From assembly GCF_013602415.1 (NCBI RefSeq), contig NZ_WPAG02000002.1:2607480-2671479 (forward strand): DNA of 64,000 bases, written 5' to 3'. The notes beneath the pieces are model-generated. The model saw only the letters and a list, made by a program, of their open reading frames with translations, was not told where the DNA came from and made no database searches. Each line of letters begins with the position of its first letter. The first letter of the stretch is position 1. The DNA comes from Rhodococcus sp. B50. GTDB lineage: Bacteria; Actinomycetota; Actinomycetes; Mycobacteriales; Mycobacteriaceae. Shown piece by piece: positions 1 through 10,203 of the stretch. A program made the translations under genes and the position numbers.

Positions 1-223
1 CCAGTTCGTCCGGATCGTCCAGCCGGTATCCGAAGACCGCGGACCATCCCACGCGCGGATGGCAGGTGAACACGGCCATGAGGTCGCGAATCTTCCTCAG
101 CCGCAACCGCTCCAGGGTGAAATCGGTCAGATCGCCCGATTCCCCGAAAACTCCCGGCTCCGCCCCTGGGACCACCAGACCACCGACGAGACAGGGTTCC
201 GCCTTCACGACCGTGAACGTCAT
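1..223 (-). CDS. GyrI-like effector-binding protein (partial, runs off window)
   Basis: The minus-strand reading frame opens with ATG at 223 and is still open at base 1, giving about 74 residues starting MTFTVVKAEPCLVGGLVVPG. The start overlaps the stop of the preceding gene as ATGA (220-223), so the two are probably translationally coupled. The opening (a beta strand ending in LVGGL, then a variable loop) resembles the N-terminus of GyrI-like or AraC effector-binding domains, and the upstream neighbour is clearly of that type. These stand-alone domains bind small amphipathic ligands. The C-terminal part, which would settle the family, lies outside the window, so the assignment is tentative. 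Confidence 0.5.
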   Translation of the reverse strand, partial: MTFTVVKAEPCLVGGLVVPGAEPGVFGESGDLTDFTLERLRLRKIRDLMAVFTCHPRVGWSAVFGYRLDDPDEL

Positions 224-684
224 CGGTCCTCCCTCAGCCTCGGGTCGACGATCGCGACGTAGAGTTCGATCCCGAAGGCGTGCGGGTAGGTCTCGAAATC
301 GCCCGTGAAAGCGCGGGTGATCTCACCCCCCGCTTCGGCGTCCCAGATCTGGCGCCACAGCTCGTCGAAGACGTCCGTGAATCGACTTCCCACCGCGGAG
401 AACTTCGCAAAGGTTCCGGCCGGAACACGGGATACGACATAGCCTTCGGGGACGTCGTCGACCGACGAGCAGCAGAACCCCACGGTCTGCGTGTAGTACG
501 AATCTATGTCTTCCGCATGATCGGTGTAGGTGGCGGCGAACGGTCCGTACGTCTCTCCGTTCAGCAGCGCAGCCCATGCCTCTTCGAGGTGCGGATCTCG
601 GAGTTGGCCGAGAGCTCGGCGCGGGCTGCGAACCGGAACACCGGCAACGAGGGTTTCGTGGCGGTCCACGATTTGGAACGACAT
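220..684 (-). CDS. GyrI-like / AraC effector-binding domain protein
   Basis: A 154-residue protein with no DNA-binding region, so it is a stand-alone effector-binding (SOUL/GyrI-type) domain. Typical features are the VPEGYVVSRVPAGTFAKF segment near residues 77-95, the tryptophan-containing helix FDELWRQIW, and the terminal strand with FETYPHAFGIELYVAI. Such proteins bind small molecules, and some inhibit DNA gyrase; the ligand here is unknown. The ATG at 684 is preceded by a TGGAGG ribosome site. It overlaps the next minus-strand gene by four bases, which suggests a two-gene operon of related proteins. Upstream lies the AT-rich region shared with the divergent sugar operon. Confidence 0.75.
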   Translation of the reverse strand: MSFQIVDRHETLVAGVPVRSPRRALGQLRDPHLEEAWAALLNGETYGPFAATYTDHAEDIDSYYTQTVGFCCSSVDDVPEGYVVSRVPAGTFAKFSAVGSRFTDVFDELWRQIWDAEAGGEITRAFTGDFETYPHAFGIELYVAIVDPRLREDR

Positions 685-920
685 CGGGCAGTACCTCCAA
701 ACACGTCCAGCTTCCCCCCTGCTTCGCGTGCACTGCCCGACACCGGCACGACGAATAGGACTGATATGAGATTAGAGGGTGAAACGGCCGGTTTCCAGCA
801 AACCCGAAAACCAAACTAAAGTCTTTTTTCGGCTTGTTTCCCTTCTTTGAGTATGGTTTATTGGGGACACCGAGTTCGGGCGCCGGCCCGGACACGCTCT
901 TCCAGCGAGGGGGCACCCGC
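685..920. promoter_or_regulatory. Divergent AT-rich intergenic region before the sugar cassette
   Basis: No gene is seen here. Bases about 790-870 are visibly richer in A and T than the surroundings, with runs such as GTCTTTTTTCGG and GGTTTATTGG. This is where a promoter for the plus-strand methyltransferase operon would sit, and the opposite promoter for the GyrI-like gene would lie nearer 685-760. CCGAAAA and TTTTCGG arms flank the T-rich stretch and could form a weak hairpin. AT-rich stretches in actinobacteria are typical targets of the Lsr2 silencer; binding here is inference. Confidence 0.4.
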
Positions 921-2177
921 ATGAAGTGCCGACTGTGCAATTCGGACCGCCTGACCAGCATCCTGGATCTCGGAGCCACTCCTCCGTGCGAACGATTCCT
1001 CACAGCCGAGCAGCTCGATCTCCCGGAATGCACCTACCCACTCCACCTGCGCCTGTGCGAAGACTGTCTGCTGCTGCAGATACCCGCGCTGATCACGCCG
1101 GAGGACACCTTCACCGAGTACGCCTACTTCTCCTCGTACTCGCAGTCGTGGGTCGATCACGCCCGGAGCTTCGTGCACGACGCACTGGGAAGCGGACGAC
1201 TCCGGCCCGACTCGACCCTCATCGAGGTCGCGAGCAACGACGGTTATCTCCTCCGTCACGCGGTGGACGCCGGTATCAGGTGCCTGGGCATCGAACCGTC
1301 GGTCAACGTCGGGGAGGCGGCCAGGGCCGCCGGCGTGCCGACCCACACCGGGTTCCTCGATGTCGAACTCGCCGAACTCATTCGGGCAGAACACGGCCCG
1401 GCGGATCTCGTCGTCGCGAACAACGTCTACGCCCACGTACCCGACCTCGTCGGATTCACACGTGCACTGCGCCTGCTCATGGCCGACGACGGCTGGCTCA
1501 GCATCGAGGTCCACCACGCCCTGAACCTGGTGGCACTCGGGCAGTTCGACACGATCTACCACGAGCACTTCCAGTACTACACGGTACTGTCGGCCGCACG
1601 TGCACTGGCGTCCGGAGGCCTCCGGATCGCCGACGTGGAACTGCTCGACACCCACGGTGGTTCGATCCGCGTGTGGGCGCGACCCGAACAGGTGGCACAC
1701 AACCCGACCTCCCGTGTCAACGACGTGCTCGAAATCGAAAGACGCGCAGGACTACACGATCCCACAGGCTACTTCCGGCTCGAGCCGCTCGCACGCACCT
1801 CCCGCCTCGAGCTGCTGCGCTTCCTCCTGCAGTGCCGGGACGAAGGCCTCTCCGTCGTCGGCTACGGAGCACCCGGCAAGGGCAACACGCTGCTCAACTA
1901 CTGCGGCATACGACCGGATCTGCTGTCCTACACCGTCGATCGGAATCCGTACAAGCACGGACGTTTCACGCCGGGGACGCGGATCCCCATCGAGCCCGTC
2001 GAACGGATCGCCCAGGACCGGCCGGACATCGTCCTCGCGTTGCCCTGGAACCTCGAGCCCGAACTGACCCGCCAGCTCGCCTACATCGCGGACTGGGGCG
2101 GACGCCTCGTCTTTCCTCTGCCCACCATCCACACGGCCATCGGCGAATCCGAATTGTCCTGGAGGACCACATCATGA
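921..2177 (+). CDS. SAM-dependent sugar C-methyltransferase (TylC3/TcaB9-like)
   Basis: A 418-residue class I methyltransferase of the three-domain family that adds a carbon methyl group to 4-keto or 3-keto nucleotide sugars. The N-terminal zinc site is visible as CRLC near residue 3 and CEDC near residue 50. The SAM-binding motif is LIEVASNDGYLL. The conserved YHEHFQYYT segment, which carries the catalytic His region in this family, follows. A C-terminal substrate domain has VVGYGAPGKGNTLL. The frame is open upstream to 834, but ATG at 921 begins directly with the zinc domain and follows a GCGAGGGGG ribosome-site-like stretch. The stop overlaps the next gene as ATGA, so this is the first gene of the cassette. 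Confidence 0.85.
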   Translation: MKCRLCNSDRLTSILDLGATPPCERFLTAEQLDLPECTYPLHLRLCEDCLLLQIPALITPEDTFTEYAYFSSYSQSWVDHARSFVHDALGSGRLRPDSTLIEVASNDGYLLRHAVDAGIRCLGIEPSVNVGEAARAAGVPTHTGFLDVELAELIRAEHGPADLVVANNVYAHVPDLVGFTRALRLLMADDGWLSIEVHHALNLVALGQFDTIYHEHFQYYTVLSAARALASGGLRIADVELLDTHGGSIRVWARPEQVAHNPTSRVNDVLEIERRAGLHDPTGYFRLEPLARTSRLELLRFLLQCRDEGLSVVGYGAPGKGNTLLNYCGIRPDLLSYTVDRNPYKHGRFTPGTRIPIEPVERIAQDRPDIVLALPWNLEPELTRQLAYIADWGGRLVFPLPTIHTAIGESELSWRTTS

Positions 2178-2962
2178 AGGTTGTACTGTTCTGCGGCGGT
2201 TACGGAATGCGTATGCGCAACGATCGCAACGACCAGATCCCCAAGCCGATGCAGATGGTCGGTCCACGCCCGATCCTGTGGCACATCATGCGGTACTACG
2301 CGCACTTCGGCCACAAGGAGTTCATCCTCTGCCTCGGCTACGGCGCATCCAAGATCAAGGAGTTCTTCCTCGACTACCACGAGGAACAGTCGAACGACTT
2401 CGTCCTGCACGGCAATCAGGTCGACTGCCTCAGCACCGACATCAGCGACTGGAAGATCACCTTCGTCGACACCGGACTCGAATCGGCGATCGGCGAACGC
2501 CTCCGCCGCGTCCGCAAGTATCTCGACGGTGACGAGTACTTCCTCGCGAACTACGCGGACGTGCTGACCGACGCCCCACTCGACACCATGGTCGATGCCT
2601 TCCACGCCTCCGGCGCCACGGCCTCGATGCTCGTCGTGCCCCCGCAGTCGTCGTTCCACTGCGTCGACGTCGCCGAGAACGGGGAGATCAAGGAGATCAC
2701 CCCGGTCAGCGATTTCCCGATTTGGGAGAACGGCGGATACTTCGTCCTGAGTCAGGCGATCTTCGACCTGCTGCCGCCCGGGGGCGACCTCGTCGCCGAC
2801 GTGTGCGGACCACTCGCAGGACAGGGAAAATTGTTCGGGTACCGCCACTTCGGGTTCTGGAAGCCGGCCGACACCTTCAAGGAACGCGCCGAACTCGACG
2901 ACAACTTCGCACGCGGTATCCATCCGTGGACGGTGTGGGAGACCACGGCGGTGACCTCGTGA
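2174..2962 (+). CDS. Glucose-1-phosphate cytidylyltransferase-like sugar nucleotidyltransferase
   Basis: A 262-residue nucleotidyltransferase that would activate a sugar-1-phosphate with CTP (RfbF type), the entry step to CDP-sugars. Visible features are the N-terminal nucleotide-binding loop FCGGYGMRMR, the KPMQMVGPRPILWHIM segment, the metal-binding Asp in LANYADVLTD, and the ENGGYFVLS and FWKPADTFKERAEL segments typical of RfbF. The ATG overlaps the preceding stop and follows GGAGGA at 2161. Nucleotide preference cannot be read with certainty; dTTP-using relatives share the fold but usually carry a different loop sequence. No CDP-glucose 4,6-dehydratase is seen in the cassette. Confidence 0.8.
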   Translation: MKVVLFCGGYGMRMRNDRNDQIPKPMQMVGPRPILWHIMRYYAHFGHKEFILCLGYGASKIKEFFLDYHEEQSNDFVLHGNQVDCLSTDISDWKITFVDTGLESAIGERLRRVRKYLDGDEYFLANYADVLTDAPLDTMVDAFHASGATASMLVVPPQSSFHCVDVAENGEIKEITPVSDFPIWENGGYFVLSQAIFDLLPPGGDLVADVCGPLAGQGKLFGYRHFGFWKPADTFKERAELDDNFARGIHPWTVWETTAVTS

Positions 2963-2998
2963 ACCTCGTGACCGCCGGCGAGCCCGGGAGAGAATGAC

Positions 2999-4039
2999 AT
3001 GCGCGTACTGGTCACAGGGCATCAAGGATATCTCGGATCCGTCATGGTGCCCGAACTGCTCGCCCGCGGTCACGAGGTCGTCGGCCTCGACACGGGCCTG
3101 TTCGCGGAGTGCACCCTCGGGACGGCGCCGCAGGATCCGCCCGGGATGGCCGTCGACATCCGGGACGTGGGAGTGGAGCATCTCGCGGGATTCGACGCCG
3201 TCATCCATCTGGCGGCCTTGTCGAACGACCCGCTCGGCGCGTTCGCACCCGAGATCACCTACGACATCAATCATCTCGGATCCGTCCACCTCGCACGGTG
3301 CGCCAAGGAGGCCGGTGTACGCCGATTCCTGTACGCCTCGACCTGCTCGGTGTACGGGAGCGCCGGCGACGATCTCGTGGACGAGAGCGCCCCGCTCCGT
3401 CCGCTGACGCCCTACGCCGTCAGCAAGGTCCGCGTGGAGGACGACGTCGCGGCACTGGCCGACTCCGGCTTCTGCCCGGTCTTCCTCCGCAACGCCACGG
3501 CGTTCGGATACTCGCCGCGGCTCCGTGCGGACATCGTCGTGAACAATCTCGTCGGCACCGCGGTGCTCACCGGCGAGGTGCGTGTGCTGTCCGACGGTAC
3601 CCCGTGGCGCCCCCTCGTCCACGCCAAGGACATCGCCCTGGCATTCGCGTGCGCGCTCACCGCACCGGAGAGCGACGTGCACTGCGCCGCATTCAATGTC
3701 GGCACCGAATCGAACAACGTCCGGGTGCGCGACGTCGCAGAGTCCGTCACTCGGGCGGTCCCCGGCTCCTTCGTCTCGATCACCGGTGAGACAGGCCCCG
3801 ATCCACGGTCGTACCGGGTGGACTTCTCGGCCATCCGCCGCGCCATGCCGGCCTTCGTCCCGTCCTGGAGTGTCGACGCGGGCGCAGCCGAACTGTTCCG
3901 GCACTTCGTCGCCGACGGCCTCACGAAGGAAGACTTCACACAGCGCTTCACGCGTCTGGCACACCTACGGCGGCTGTCCGATGCGGGACGCCTCGACCCG
4001 ACGCTGCGCCCACGGTCGGCGAGCGTATCCCGCGAATGA
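2999..4039 (+). CDS. NAD-dependent epimerase/dehydratase (extended SDR)
   Basis: A 346-residue extended short-chain dehydrogenase acting on nucleotide sugars. The N-terminal Rossmann motif is VTGHQGYLG, followed by VIHLAALSN. The catalytic Ser/Thr-Tyr-Lys set is visible as STCSVYGS and YAVSK. Substrate contacts follow in [13 protein letters not shown]. The gene starts 36 bases after the cytidylyltransferase stop and overlaps the next gene by four bases. It could be an epimerase, a 4-reductase or a dehydratase; the sequence alone does not decide. In this setting it most likely reshapes the keto-sugar before or after C-methylation. Confidence 0.8.
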   Translation: MRVLVTGHQGYLGSVMVPELLARGHEVVGLDTGLFAECTLGTAPQDPPGMAVDIRDVGVEHLAGFDAVIHLAALSNDPLGAFAPEITYDINHLGSVHLARCAKEAGVRRFLYASTCSVYGSAGDDLVDESAPLRPLTPYAVSKVRVEDDVAALADSGFCPVFLRNATAFGYSPRLRADIVVNNLVGTAVLTGEVRVLSDGTPWRPLVHAKDIALAFACALTAPESDVHCAAFNVGTESNNVRVRDVAESVTRAVPGSFVSITGETGPDPRSYRVDFSAIRRAMPAFVPSWSVDAGAAELFRHFVADGLTKEDFTQRFTRLAHLRRLSDAGRLDPTLRPRSASVSRE

Positions 4040-5148
4040 ACAGATGCCGTGCGTGTGGCCACGATCGCCTCGAGCGCGTCCTCGATCTCGGAGCGGTCCC
4101 ACCCGCTGATTTCTTCCCTCCCGGGGAAACGCTCCCGTCGCCCTCGGAATGCGGCCACGAACTGGCGATGGATCTGTGCACCGGATGCGGACTGGCGCAG
4201 CTGGCCGAGGACGACACCGTTCCGGACGAACCCCGCGGCATCGAACCGGAAGCCCTGCGCGAGCAGGCGCGCCAGGCCGTCGAGGCCGTCGAGAAGGCGA
4301 GCCGGCTGAAGGGTCGTACGGTAATCGAGTTCGGGAGCCCGCACGGAGGGACCTGGCTGCCCCTGTTGTTCGAACGTGGGTTCCGGCCCGCATTCCCCGG
4401 GGTCGCCGCGTCCCTGGTCCTCGACAGCTTCGGCATCATGCACGAAGCCGACCAGCGCGCCGCCTTTCTCACACGCGCAGCGTCGCTGGCCCCCGACGGT
4501 GTCCTGCTGCTGCAGTTCCACACCCTCTCGGCCATCGTCTCCCAAGGGCAGTGGAATGCATTGCGGCACGGCCATTTCGCGTACTATTCGCTGACCGCGC
4601 TGCGGCGACTGCTCGAGGACGTCGGACTCCACATCGCCGAGGCCTGGACCTTCGACCTCTACGGCGGCACCGTGCTGGTCGCCGCCGAACGAGATCCGTG
4701 GACGAATACGGGACTGAGCGCGCGCCGGCTGCTCGCCGCCGAGCGCGCCACCGGCATCACGAACCCCGCGACGCTACGCACCCTGCAACGGCAGGCCGAC
4801 CGCCAGGTGGACGAGCTCGTCACCTGGCTGCGGAAGACGGCCTCCGAGAACCTCCGGGTGTTCGCCTACGGTGCGGCGTCCCGGGCCGTGGCGCTGTTCG
4901 CGCGCGCCGGCATCGACCGCTCCCTCCTGCACGCCGTCGCGGACGGTTCACCCGCGAAGACCGGACGCCGCATGCCGGGCACCGACGTTCCGATCGTCGA
5001 CCTCATCGCCCTGCGCGAGGCGTCCCCCGACCGCATCCTGCTCACCGTGCCCGACCTGCTCCCGGAGGTCAGGGCGCAGTTCCCCGAGTTCGACGGACGC
5101 TGGTACCTCCCACCCGACAGCCGGCACGGGGTCCGGCAGGCCGGGTGA
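4036..5148 (+). CDS. Divergent C-methyltransferase-like protein, SAM motif degenerate
   Basis: A 370-residue paralogue of the methyltransferase at 921. The zinc domain is kept (CRAC near residue 4, CTGC near residue 48), as are the Tyr-rich segment ([16 protein letters not shown]) and the C-terminal domain ([14 protein letters not shown]). The central domain differs: where the first protein has EVASNDGYLL, this one has [14 protein letters not shown], and the expected acidic SAM-ribose ligand region is replaced. It may be an inactive partner, bind another cofactor, or methylate through an altered site. It overlaps the epimerase stop as ATGA and ends the cassette; the convergent mazG stop lies 7 bases further on. 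Confidence 0.7.
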   Translation: MNRCRACGHDRLERVLDLGAVPPADFFPPGETLPSPSECGHELAMDLCTGCGLAQLAEDDTVPDEPRGIEPEALREQARQAVEAVEKASRLKGRTVIEFGSPHGGTWLPLLFERGFRPAFPGVAASLVLDSFGIMHEADQRAAFLTRAASLAPDGVLLLQFHTLSAIVSQGQWNALRHGHFAYYSLTALRRLLEDVGLHIAEAWTFDLYGGTVLVAAERDPWTNTGLSARRLLAAERATGITNPATLRTLQRQADRQVDELVTWLRKTASENLRVFAYGAASRAVALFARAGIDRSLLHAVADGSPAKTGRRMPGTDVPIVDLIALREASPDRILLTVPDLLPEVRAQFPEFDGRWYLPPDSRHGVRQAG

Positions 5149-5155
5149 GAGCCGC

Positions 5156-5830
5156 TCAGGCGCGACGCTCGTCCACAGAGGCCCAATAACGGCGCCACGC
5201 GCGCTCGTCGAGCCCGCCGTGCGGAACGCCGTCCTCGTGCGCTGCCTTCTCCGCCGCCCGGATCGACGCGGCGAACGCGAGGATCGCCGACCGGAGCGTC
5301 GACTCCGTGTCGCCCGTGCCGGTGATCCGGACGACCCTCAGCTCGTCGGGCACCAGATCATCCGGGAACCCCGCCCGCATCGCACGCTCGATCACCTTGT
5401 CGGCCAGGGAGAGTGCAGGCTGCGCCGTCGCGATCCCGTCGAGACACGACGCCCGTGCCTTCTCCGCCTTCTTCGCGACCTCCCACGCCGCTTCCTGTTC
5501 GGCGACGTCGAGCGGACCCGTGTGCCCGTTGGTCAGGTGCGGGCTCCGCGCGGCCAGCTTGGCGACGAGCGTCGCGGCCACGTCGTCGACCGTGAAGTGC
5601 CCGTTCGCCTCGGCGATCCGCGAGTGGAACAGCACCTGCAGCAGCAGGTCGCCGAGTTCCTCACGGAGCTCGTCCGGGTCGCCCGACTCGACGGCGTCGA
5701 GCACCTCGTAGGTCTCCTCTATCAGATAGCGGCGCAGACTCTCGTGGGTCTGGGTGACCTCCCATCCCCCGAACGACCACAGTCTGTCCATCACGGCCGC
5801 CGCTTCGACGAGAGCGGTGTAGTCGGTCAT
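5156..5830 (-). CDS. mazG: MazG-family nucleoside triphosphate pyrophosphohydrolase
   Basis: A 224-residue protein with one clear MazG domain, which hydrolyses (d)NTPs to monophosphates and pyrophosphate and helps remove damaged nucleotides. The metal-binding motif is visible as [10 protein letters not shown] followed by [19 protein letters not shown] weaker C-terminal part ending with [11 protein letters not shown] is typical of actinobacterial homologues. The start is ATG at 5830, overlapping the mfd stop (ATGA at 5827-5830). The frame is open further upstream, but only inside mfd. Coupling to mfd ties nucleotide-pool cleaning to transcription-coupled repair, as in mycobacteria. Confidence 0.9.
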   Translation of the reverse strand: MTDYTALVEAAAVMDRLWSFGGWEVTQTHESLRRYLIEETYEVLDAVESGDPDELREELGDLLLQVLFHSRIAEANGHFTVDDVAATLVAKLAARSPHLTNGHTGPLDVAEQEAAWEVAKKAEKARASCLDGIATAQPALSLADKVIERAMRAGFPDDLVPDELRVVRITGTGDTESTLRSAILAFAASIRAAEKAAHEDGVPHGGLDERAWRRYWASVDERRA

Positions 5831-8800
5831 GCATTCACCGTGGCCGCGCTGTCCAGGTCCACCGTCCCCTGCGGTTTGCCGTCGAGCGCCAGCAGGAAGT
5901 CGGCGATGTACTGCAGCAACGCCACGTCCCGCACCCGATCCGATCCGACACCCCCGGTCCGTGGGATCGGCAGCTGCACGAGGCCGCTCGTCGCGCGGTA
6001 CTGGGCGCCGGGATACAGCCGCTTGAGTCGCATCTGTTTCGAGTCGGGCAGTTCCATCGGCGAGATCCGGATCTGGGTGCCGGTGACCGCGACCTCCTCG
6101 AGGCCGTACTCGCGGCACAGCAATCGGAGCCTGCCGACGGACACGAGCCGCTGGACCTCCTCGGGCAGCGGGCCGTACCGGTCGACGAGTTCGTGGACGA
6201 CGGTGGCGATCGCCGCATCGTCGTTCGCGGCAGCGAGCTTGCGGTACGCCTCGAGACGCAGCCGATCGGACGCGACGTAATCGGCGGGGATGTGCGCGTC
6301 GACGGGAAGGTCGATCCGCACCTCCTTGGGTGCTTCGTCGGTGGTGACGGTCCGGCCGTCGGCCGCTGCCCGATACGCTTCGACGGCCTCACCGACGAGC
6401 CGAACATACAGGTCGAAGCCCACCCCGGCGACGTGACCGGACTGCTCACCGCCGAGAACGTTTCCGGCACCGCGGATCTCGAGGTCCTTCATGGCAACGG
6501 CCATACCCGCGCCGAGATCGGAGTTCTGCGAGATCGTGGCGAGCCGGTCGTAGGCGGTCTCCGTCAGCGGCTTCTCCGCCGGGTACAGGAAGTACGCGTA
6601 GCCGCGCTCCCGCGAACGCCCGACGCGCCCGCGCAACTGGTGCAGCTGCGACAGGCCGAGCGCATCCGCCCGTTCGACGATGAGCGTGTTGGCATTGGAG
6701 ATGTCGAGACCGGTCTCGACGATCGTGGTGCACACCAGCACGTCGAACTCGCGCTGCCAGAAGCCTTGCACCGTCTTCTCGAGCGTGTCCTCGTTCATCT
6801 GCCCGTGCGCCACCGCGACCCTCGCCTCGGGAACGAGGTCGCGAAGTCGCTTGGCGGCCTTGTCGATCGAACTCACCCGGTTGTGGACGTAGAAGACCTG
6901 ACCGTCGCGCAACAACTCCCGCCGGATGGCCGCGGCGACCTGCTTGTCGTTGTACGCGCCCACATAGGTGAGGATCGGATGCCGTTCCTCGGGCGGAGTG
7001 AGGATGGTCGACATCTCGCGGATCCCGGCCATGCTCATCTCGAGGGTGCGCGGGATCGGTGTGGCCGACATCGTGAGCACGTCGACGTGCGTGCGCAGTG
7101 CCTTGATGTGTTCCTTGTGCTCGACGCCGAAACGCTGTTCCTCGTCGACGATCACGAGACCGAGGTCCTTCCAGCGGACGCCGGTCTGCAGCAGACGGTG
7201 GGTGCCGACGACGATGTCGACGGTGCCGTCGGCCATACCCTCGATGATTGCGCGCGAGTCGGCCGCGTCGGTGAACCGGCTCAGCCCCTTGACCGTCACC
7301 GGGAAAGCCGCCATCCGCTCGGTGAAGGTCTGCAGATGCTGCTGCGCAAGCAGAGTCGTGGGGACGAGCACCGCGACCTGCTTGCCGTCCTGCACGGCCT
7401 TGAACGCCGCGCGCACGGCGATCTCGGTCTTGCCGTAGCCGACGTCGCCGATCACGACGCGGTCCATCGGTACCGGCTTCTCCATGTCGGCCTTGACCTC
7501 GGAGATCACCGTGAGCTGGTCCTGCGTCTCGGTGAAGGGGAAGGCGTCCTCCATCTCCTTCTGCCACGGCGAGTCGGGCGCGAAGGCGTGGCCGGGTGAG
7601 GCCTGCCGCGCCGCGTACAACCGCACGAGTTCACCGGCGATCTCCCGAACCGCTTTGCGTGCCTTGCGTTTGGTGTTGGCCCAGTCGGATCCGCCGAGCT
7701 TGCTGACGGACGGCAGTTCGCCACCGACGTAGCGGGAGAGCTGGTCGAGTTGTTCCATCGGAACGAACAGCTTGTCGCCGGGCTGACCGCGCTTGCCGGG
7801 TGCGTACTCGATGACGAGATACTCGCGGCGGGCGCCACCGACTGTCCGCTCGACCATTTCGACGAACTTGCCGATGCCGTGCTGGTCGTGGACGACGAAG
7901 TCGCCGGCGTTCAGGGCGAGCGGGTCGACCTGATTGCGGCGCTTGACGGGCGTCTTGCGTCCTTCGGTGACGACGCGGTTACCGGTGAGGTCGGCTTCGG
8001 TGACGACGACCAGGCCCGGCACCACGTTGTCGTCGTTGCCGGGGAGGACCACGCCCTCGTGCAGGCAACCGCGCATGACACCGACCTGCCCGCGCACCGG
8101 TTCGGAGCCCGGCTCGAGTTTCTCGGCGGGGACCTCGTTCTCCTTCAGCCGCTCGAGGACGCGCTGCCCGGTGCCCGTGCCTGCGACGACGATCACCGCG
8201 CGCCCACCGGCGGTGACGTGCGCGCGCAGGTTCACGAACAGCATCGACAGCAGATCCTCGGAACCGCGGACCTCGGGGGCCGGCTGCACGTCGAGGACGA
8301 CTTCGGTCTCGGAACCCGAAGCGAGCGGGCTCAGCGTCCACCACGGTGTCCCCGCCGCCTGCGCGGCCTCGCGCACCTGGCGCAGCGATCGGTAGGCCGA
8401 CTCGCCGAGATCGAGTTTCTTCCCGTCGACCCCGTTGAGATTCGAAGTGTCGAGCGGCACCGCACCACCGAGGGAGGCCGCCGTCCACGACGCCTCGAGG
8501 AACTCCTGCCCGGTGCGGGCGAGATCGCTCGCCCGGGTACGGACCTTCTCCGGATCGCAGATCAGCACGTGTGCCCCCGCGGGCAGAACGTCGGTGAGCA
8601 ACTGCAACTCGCCGGACTGCAGCACCGGCAGCAACGCCTCCATGCCCTCGACCGGGATGCCACCGGCCATCTTGTCGAGCATCTCGACGAGCGCCGCGTC
8701 GGCGGGGTTGTCCTGGGCGAGCTGCGCGGCCCGGGCCTTGACCTCCTCGGTGAGCAGCAGTTCGCGGCACGGCGGCGCGATGAGCACCGGCACGTCGACC

Positions 8801-9480
8801 TCGGTGATCGACCGCTGGTCGGCGACGGAGAAGCATCGCAGTTCGGTGACCTCGTCGCCCCAGAATTCGACGCGGACCGGATGGTCGGCGGTCGGCGGGA
8901 AGATGTCGAGAATGCCGCCGCGCACCGCGAACTCGCCGCGCTTGCCGACCATGTCGACACGGGTGTAGGCGAGTTCGACGAGTCGCTCGACGAGCTCCTC
9001 GAAGTCGTGTTCGGTGCCGACGCGCAGCGTGACGGGATCGATCTCGCCGAGTCCGGGTGCCATCGGCTGCACCAGCGACCGCACGGTGGCGACCACGACC
9101 CTCAGTTCGGGTCCGAGGTCGCGGTCGTCGGGACGGGCGAGGCGACGCAGGAGGTGCAGGCGGCGGCCCACGGTGTCGGCGCTCGGCGACAGACGCTCGT
9201 GCGGAAGGGTCTCCCACGAGGGGAACTGTGCGACCGTCCGGCCGAGCATCTCGGTGAGTTCGGCGGTGAGATCGTCGGCCTCGCGCCCGGTGGCGGTGAC
9301 CACGAGCAGAGGCGTCTTCTCGGCCAGCGCCGCCGCGACGAACGGCCGCGCGGCGGGCGGTGCGACGATCTCCTGTTCGGCGGAACCGGCGAGCTCGCCG
9401 ATCCTGCTCAGTCGGTGGTCGGCCAGCGCGATCCGCGCCAATCCGGACAGTGGGACAGCGGCCGGGGGCACAGCAGACAA
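5827..9480 (-). CDS. mfd: Transcription-repair coupling factor Mfd
   Basis: A 1217-residue ATP-dependent translocase that removes RNA polymerase stalled at DNA lesions and recruits UvrA. The N-terminal UvrB-like half is followed by the RNA-polymerase-interacting region with [15 protein letters not shown]. The helicase core has Walker [12 protein letters not shown] (near residue 680), the [13 protein letters not shown] box and [11 protein letters not shown]. The C-terminal TRCF domain ends near residue 1217. The start is TTG at 9480, with AGGAG eight bases upstream; the in-frame GTG three codons later is an alternative. It is transcribed ahead of mazG and overlaps it by four bases. Confidence 0.96.
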   Translation of the reverse strand: MSAVPPAAVPLSGLARIALADHRLSRIGELAGSAEQEIVAPPAARPFVAAALAEKTPLLVVTATGREADDLTAELTEMLGRTVAQFPSWETLPHERLSPSADTVGRRLHLLRRLARPDDRDLGPELRVVVATVRSLVQPMAPGLGEIDPVTLRVGTEHDFEELVERLVELAYTRVDMVGKRGEFAVRGGILDIFPPTADHPVRVEFWGDEVTELRCFSVADQRSITEVDVPVLIAPPCRELLLTEEVKARAAQLAQDNPADAALVEMLDKMAGGIPVEGMEALLPVLQSGELQLLTDVLPAGAHVLICDPEKVRTRASDLARTGQEFLEASWTAASLGGAVPLDTSNLNGVDGKKLDLGESAYRSLRQVREAAQAAGTPWWTLSPLASGSETEVVLDVQPAPEVRGSEDLLSMLFVNLRAHVTAGGRAVIVVAGTGTGQRVLERLKENEVPAEKLEPGSEPVRGQVGVMRGCLHEGVVLPGNDDNVVPGLVVVTEADLTGNRVVTEGRKTPVKRRNQVDPLALNAGDFVVHDQHGIGKFVEMVERTVGGARREYLVIEYAPGKRGQPGDKLFVPMEQLDQLSRYVGGELPSVSKLGGSDWANTKRKARKAVREIAGELVRLYAARQASPGHAFAPDSPWQKEMEDAFPFTETQDQLTVISEVKADMEKPVPMDRVVIGDVGYGKTEIAVRAAFKAVQDGKQVAVLVPTTLLAQQHLQTFTERMAAFPVTVKGLSRFTDAADSRAIIEGMADGTVDIVVGTHRLLQTGVRWKDLGLVIVDEEQRFGVEHKEHIKALRTHVDVLTMSATPIPRTLEMSMAGIREMSTILTPPEERHPILTYVGAYNDKQVAAAIRRELLRDGQVFYVHNRVSSIDKAAKRLRDLVPEARVAVAHGQMNEDTLEKTVQGFWQREFDVLVCTTIVETGLDISNANTLIVERADALGLSQLHQLRGRVGRSRERGYAYFLYPAEKPLTETAYDRLATISQNSDLGAGMAVAMKDLEIRGAGNVLGGEQSGHVAGVGFDLYVRLVGEAVEAYRAAADGRTVTTDEAPKEVRIDLPVDAHIPADYVASDRLRLEAYRKLAAANDDAAIATVVHELVDRYGPLPEEVQRLVSVGRLRLLCREYGLEEVAVTGTQIRISPMELPDSKQMRLKRLYPGAQYRATSGLVQLPIPRTGGVGSDRVRDVALLQYIADFLLALDGKPQGTVDLDSAATVNA

Positions 9481-9543
9481 GGAAGGCGCTCCTGAGTGTG
9501 GGACGAGAACCTTGTCGAGTCTATTCCGCCGTCCCCTCGCGCG

Positions 9544-10143
9544 TCACCGCGCCGGGGCGCGAGGAGGATCACCGCGCCGGGGCGCGAGGAGGTCGGCACT
9601 GTTCGCACCGAGCTCGCGCGCCGCCCAGTCGGCCAGCCTGGTGAGCAGTTCGTCGTCGCCCGCCTCGCATCGGATGTCGTCGGTGAGCCAACGGCGTCGC
9701 ACCATCCTCAGCAGGGCTGTGCGGGTACGGACGGGATCCGCGTCGAGCGCGAAGGTGACGAACGCGTCGGGAGTCCACGCTTCGATGCCCGACCGTTCCA
9801 GCGCCCCGGTGAGCTCGGGGTCGGCGGTGATCACGGCGTCGGCGTGGCACAGCAGCGCCACCGACGTCACGTGCGCTTCCCGAGGGCCCGTCACGTGCGG
9901 TACCTCGCGCAGCACGGTGGTGGGCCAGACCACGCGGGCGTCGGGGAAGGCGCGATCGAGCTCGGCGAAGAGGAAGTCGCGGGCGGGGCGCAACAGCTCC
10001 TGCGGAAGCCGGCGGTCCACCTCCGCGATGATCCCGTCGCTCCAGAACGGTTGGTACAGGCCCTCTTCGGCCAGGGCGAGGGCAACATCACGTAGCCGGG
10101 GACGGGAGAGCACCGTCGCACCGAGCACCACTCGAACCGGCAT
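9544..10143 (-). CDS. PIN-domain protein, first catalytic Asp apparently lost
   Basis: A 199-residue PIN-fold protein. The fold is indicated by the hydrophobic first strand (RVVLGATVLSRPRLRD), the WSDGIIAEVDRRL helix with a conserved Glu, and the acidic pair in CHADAVITADPEL. In active PIN nucleases the first strand ends in Asp (VLDTNVL type); here the position reads Gly (VLGATVL), which could weaken RNase activity. The ATG at 10143 has GAAGG six bases upstream; GTG at 10149 is an alternative. It lies 60 bases downstream of an excisionase-type HTH gene on the same strand, the usual order of antitoxin then toxin. A toxin role is inference. Confidence 0.65.
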   Translation of the reverse strand: MPVRVVLGATVLSRPRLRDVALALAEEGLYQPFWSDGIIAEVDRRLPQELLRPARDFLFAELDRAFPDARVVWPTTVLREVPHVTGPREAHVTSVALLCHADAVITADPELTGALERSGIEAWTPDAFVTFALDADPVRTRTALLRMVRRRWLTDDIRCEAGDDELLTRLADWAARELGANSADLLAPRRGDPPRAPAR

Positions 10144-10203
10144 CGTCACCCTTCGTCGAATCGTGGGCCCGTCCGTGCTGCCGTAACGGGTCGCACAGTG
10201 CTG

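Noticed and set aside
834..920. N-terminal extension of the first methyltransferase from ATG 834
   Set aside because: The added 29 residues precede the zinc domain, have no homology pattern and are read through the AT-rich promoter region; ATG 921 has a better ribosome site.
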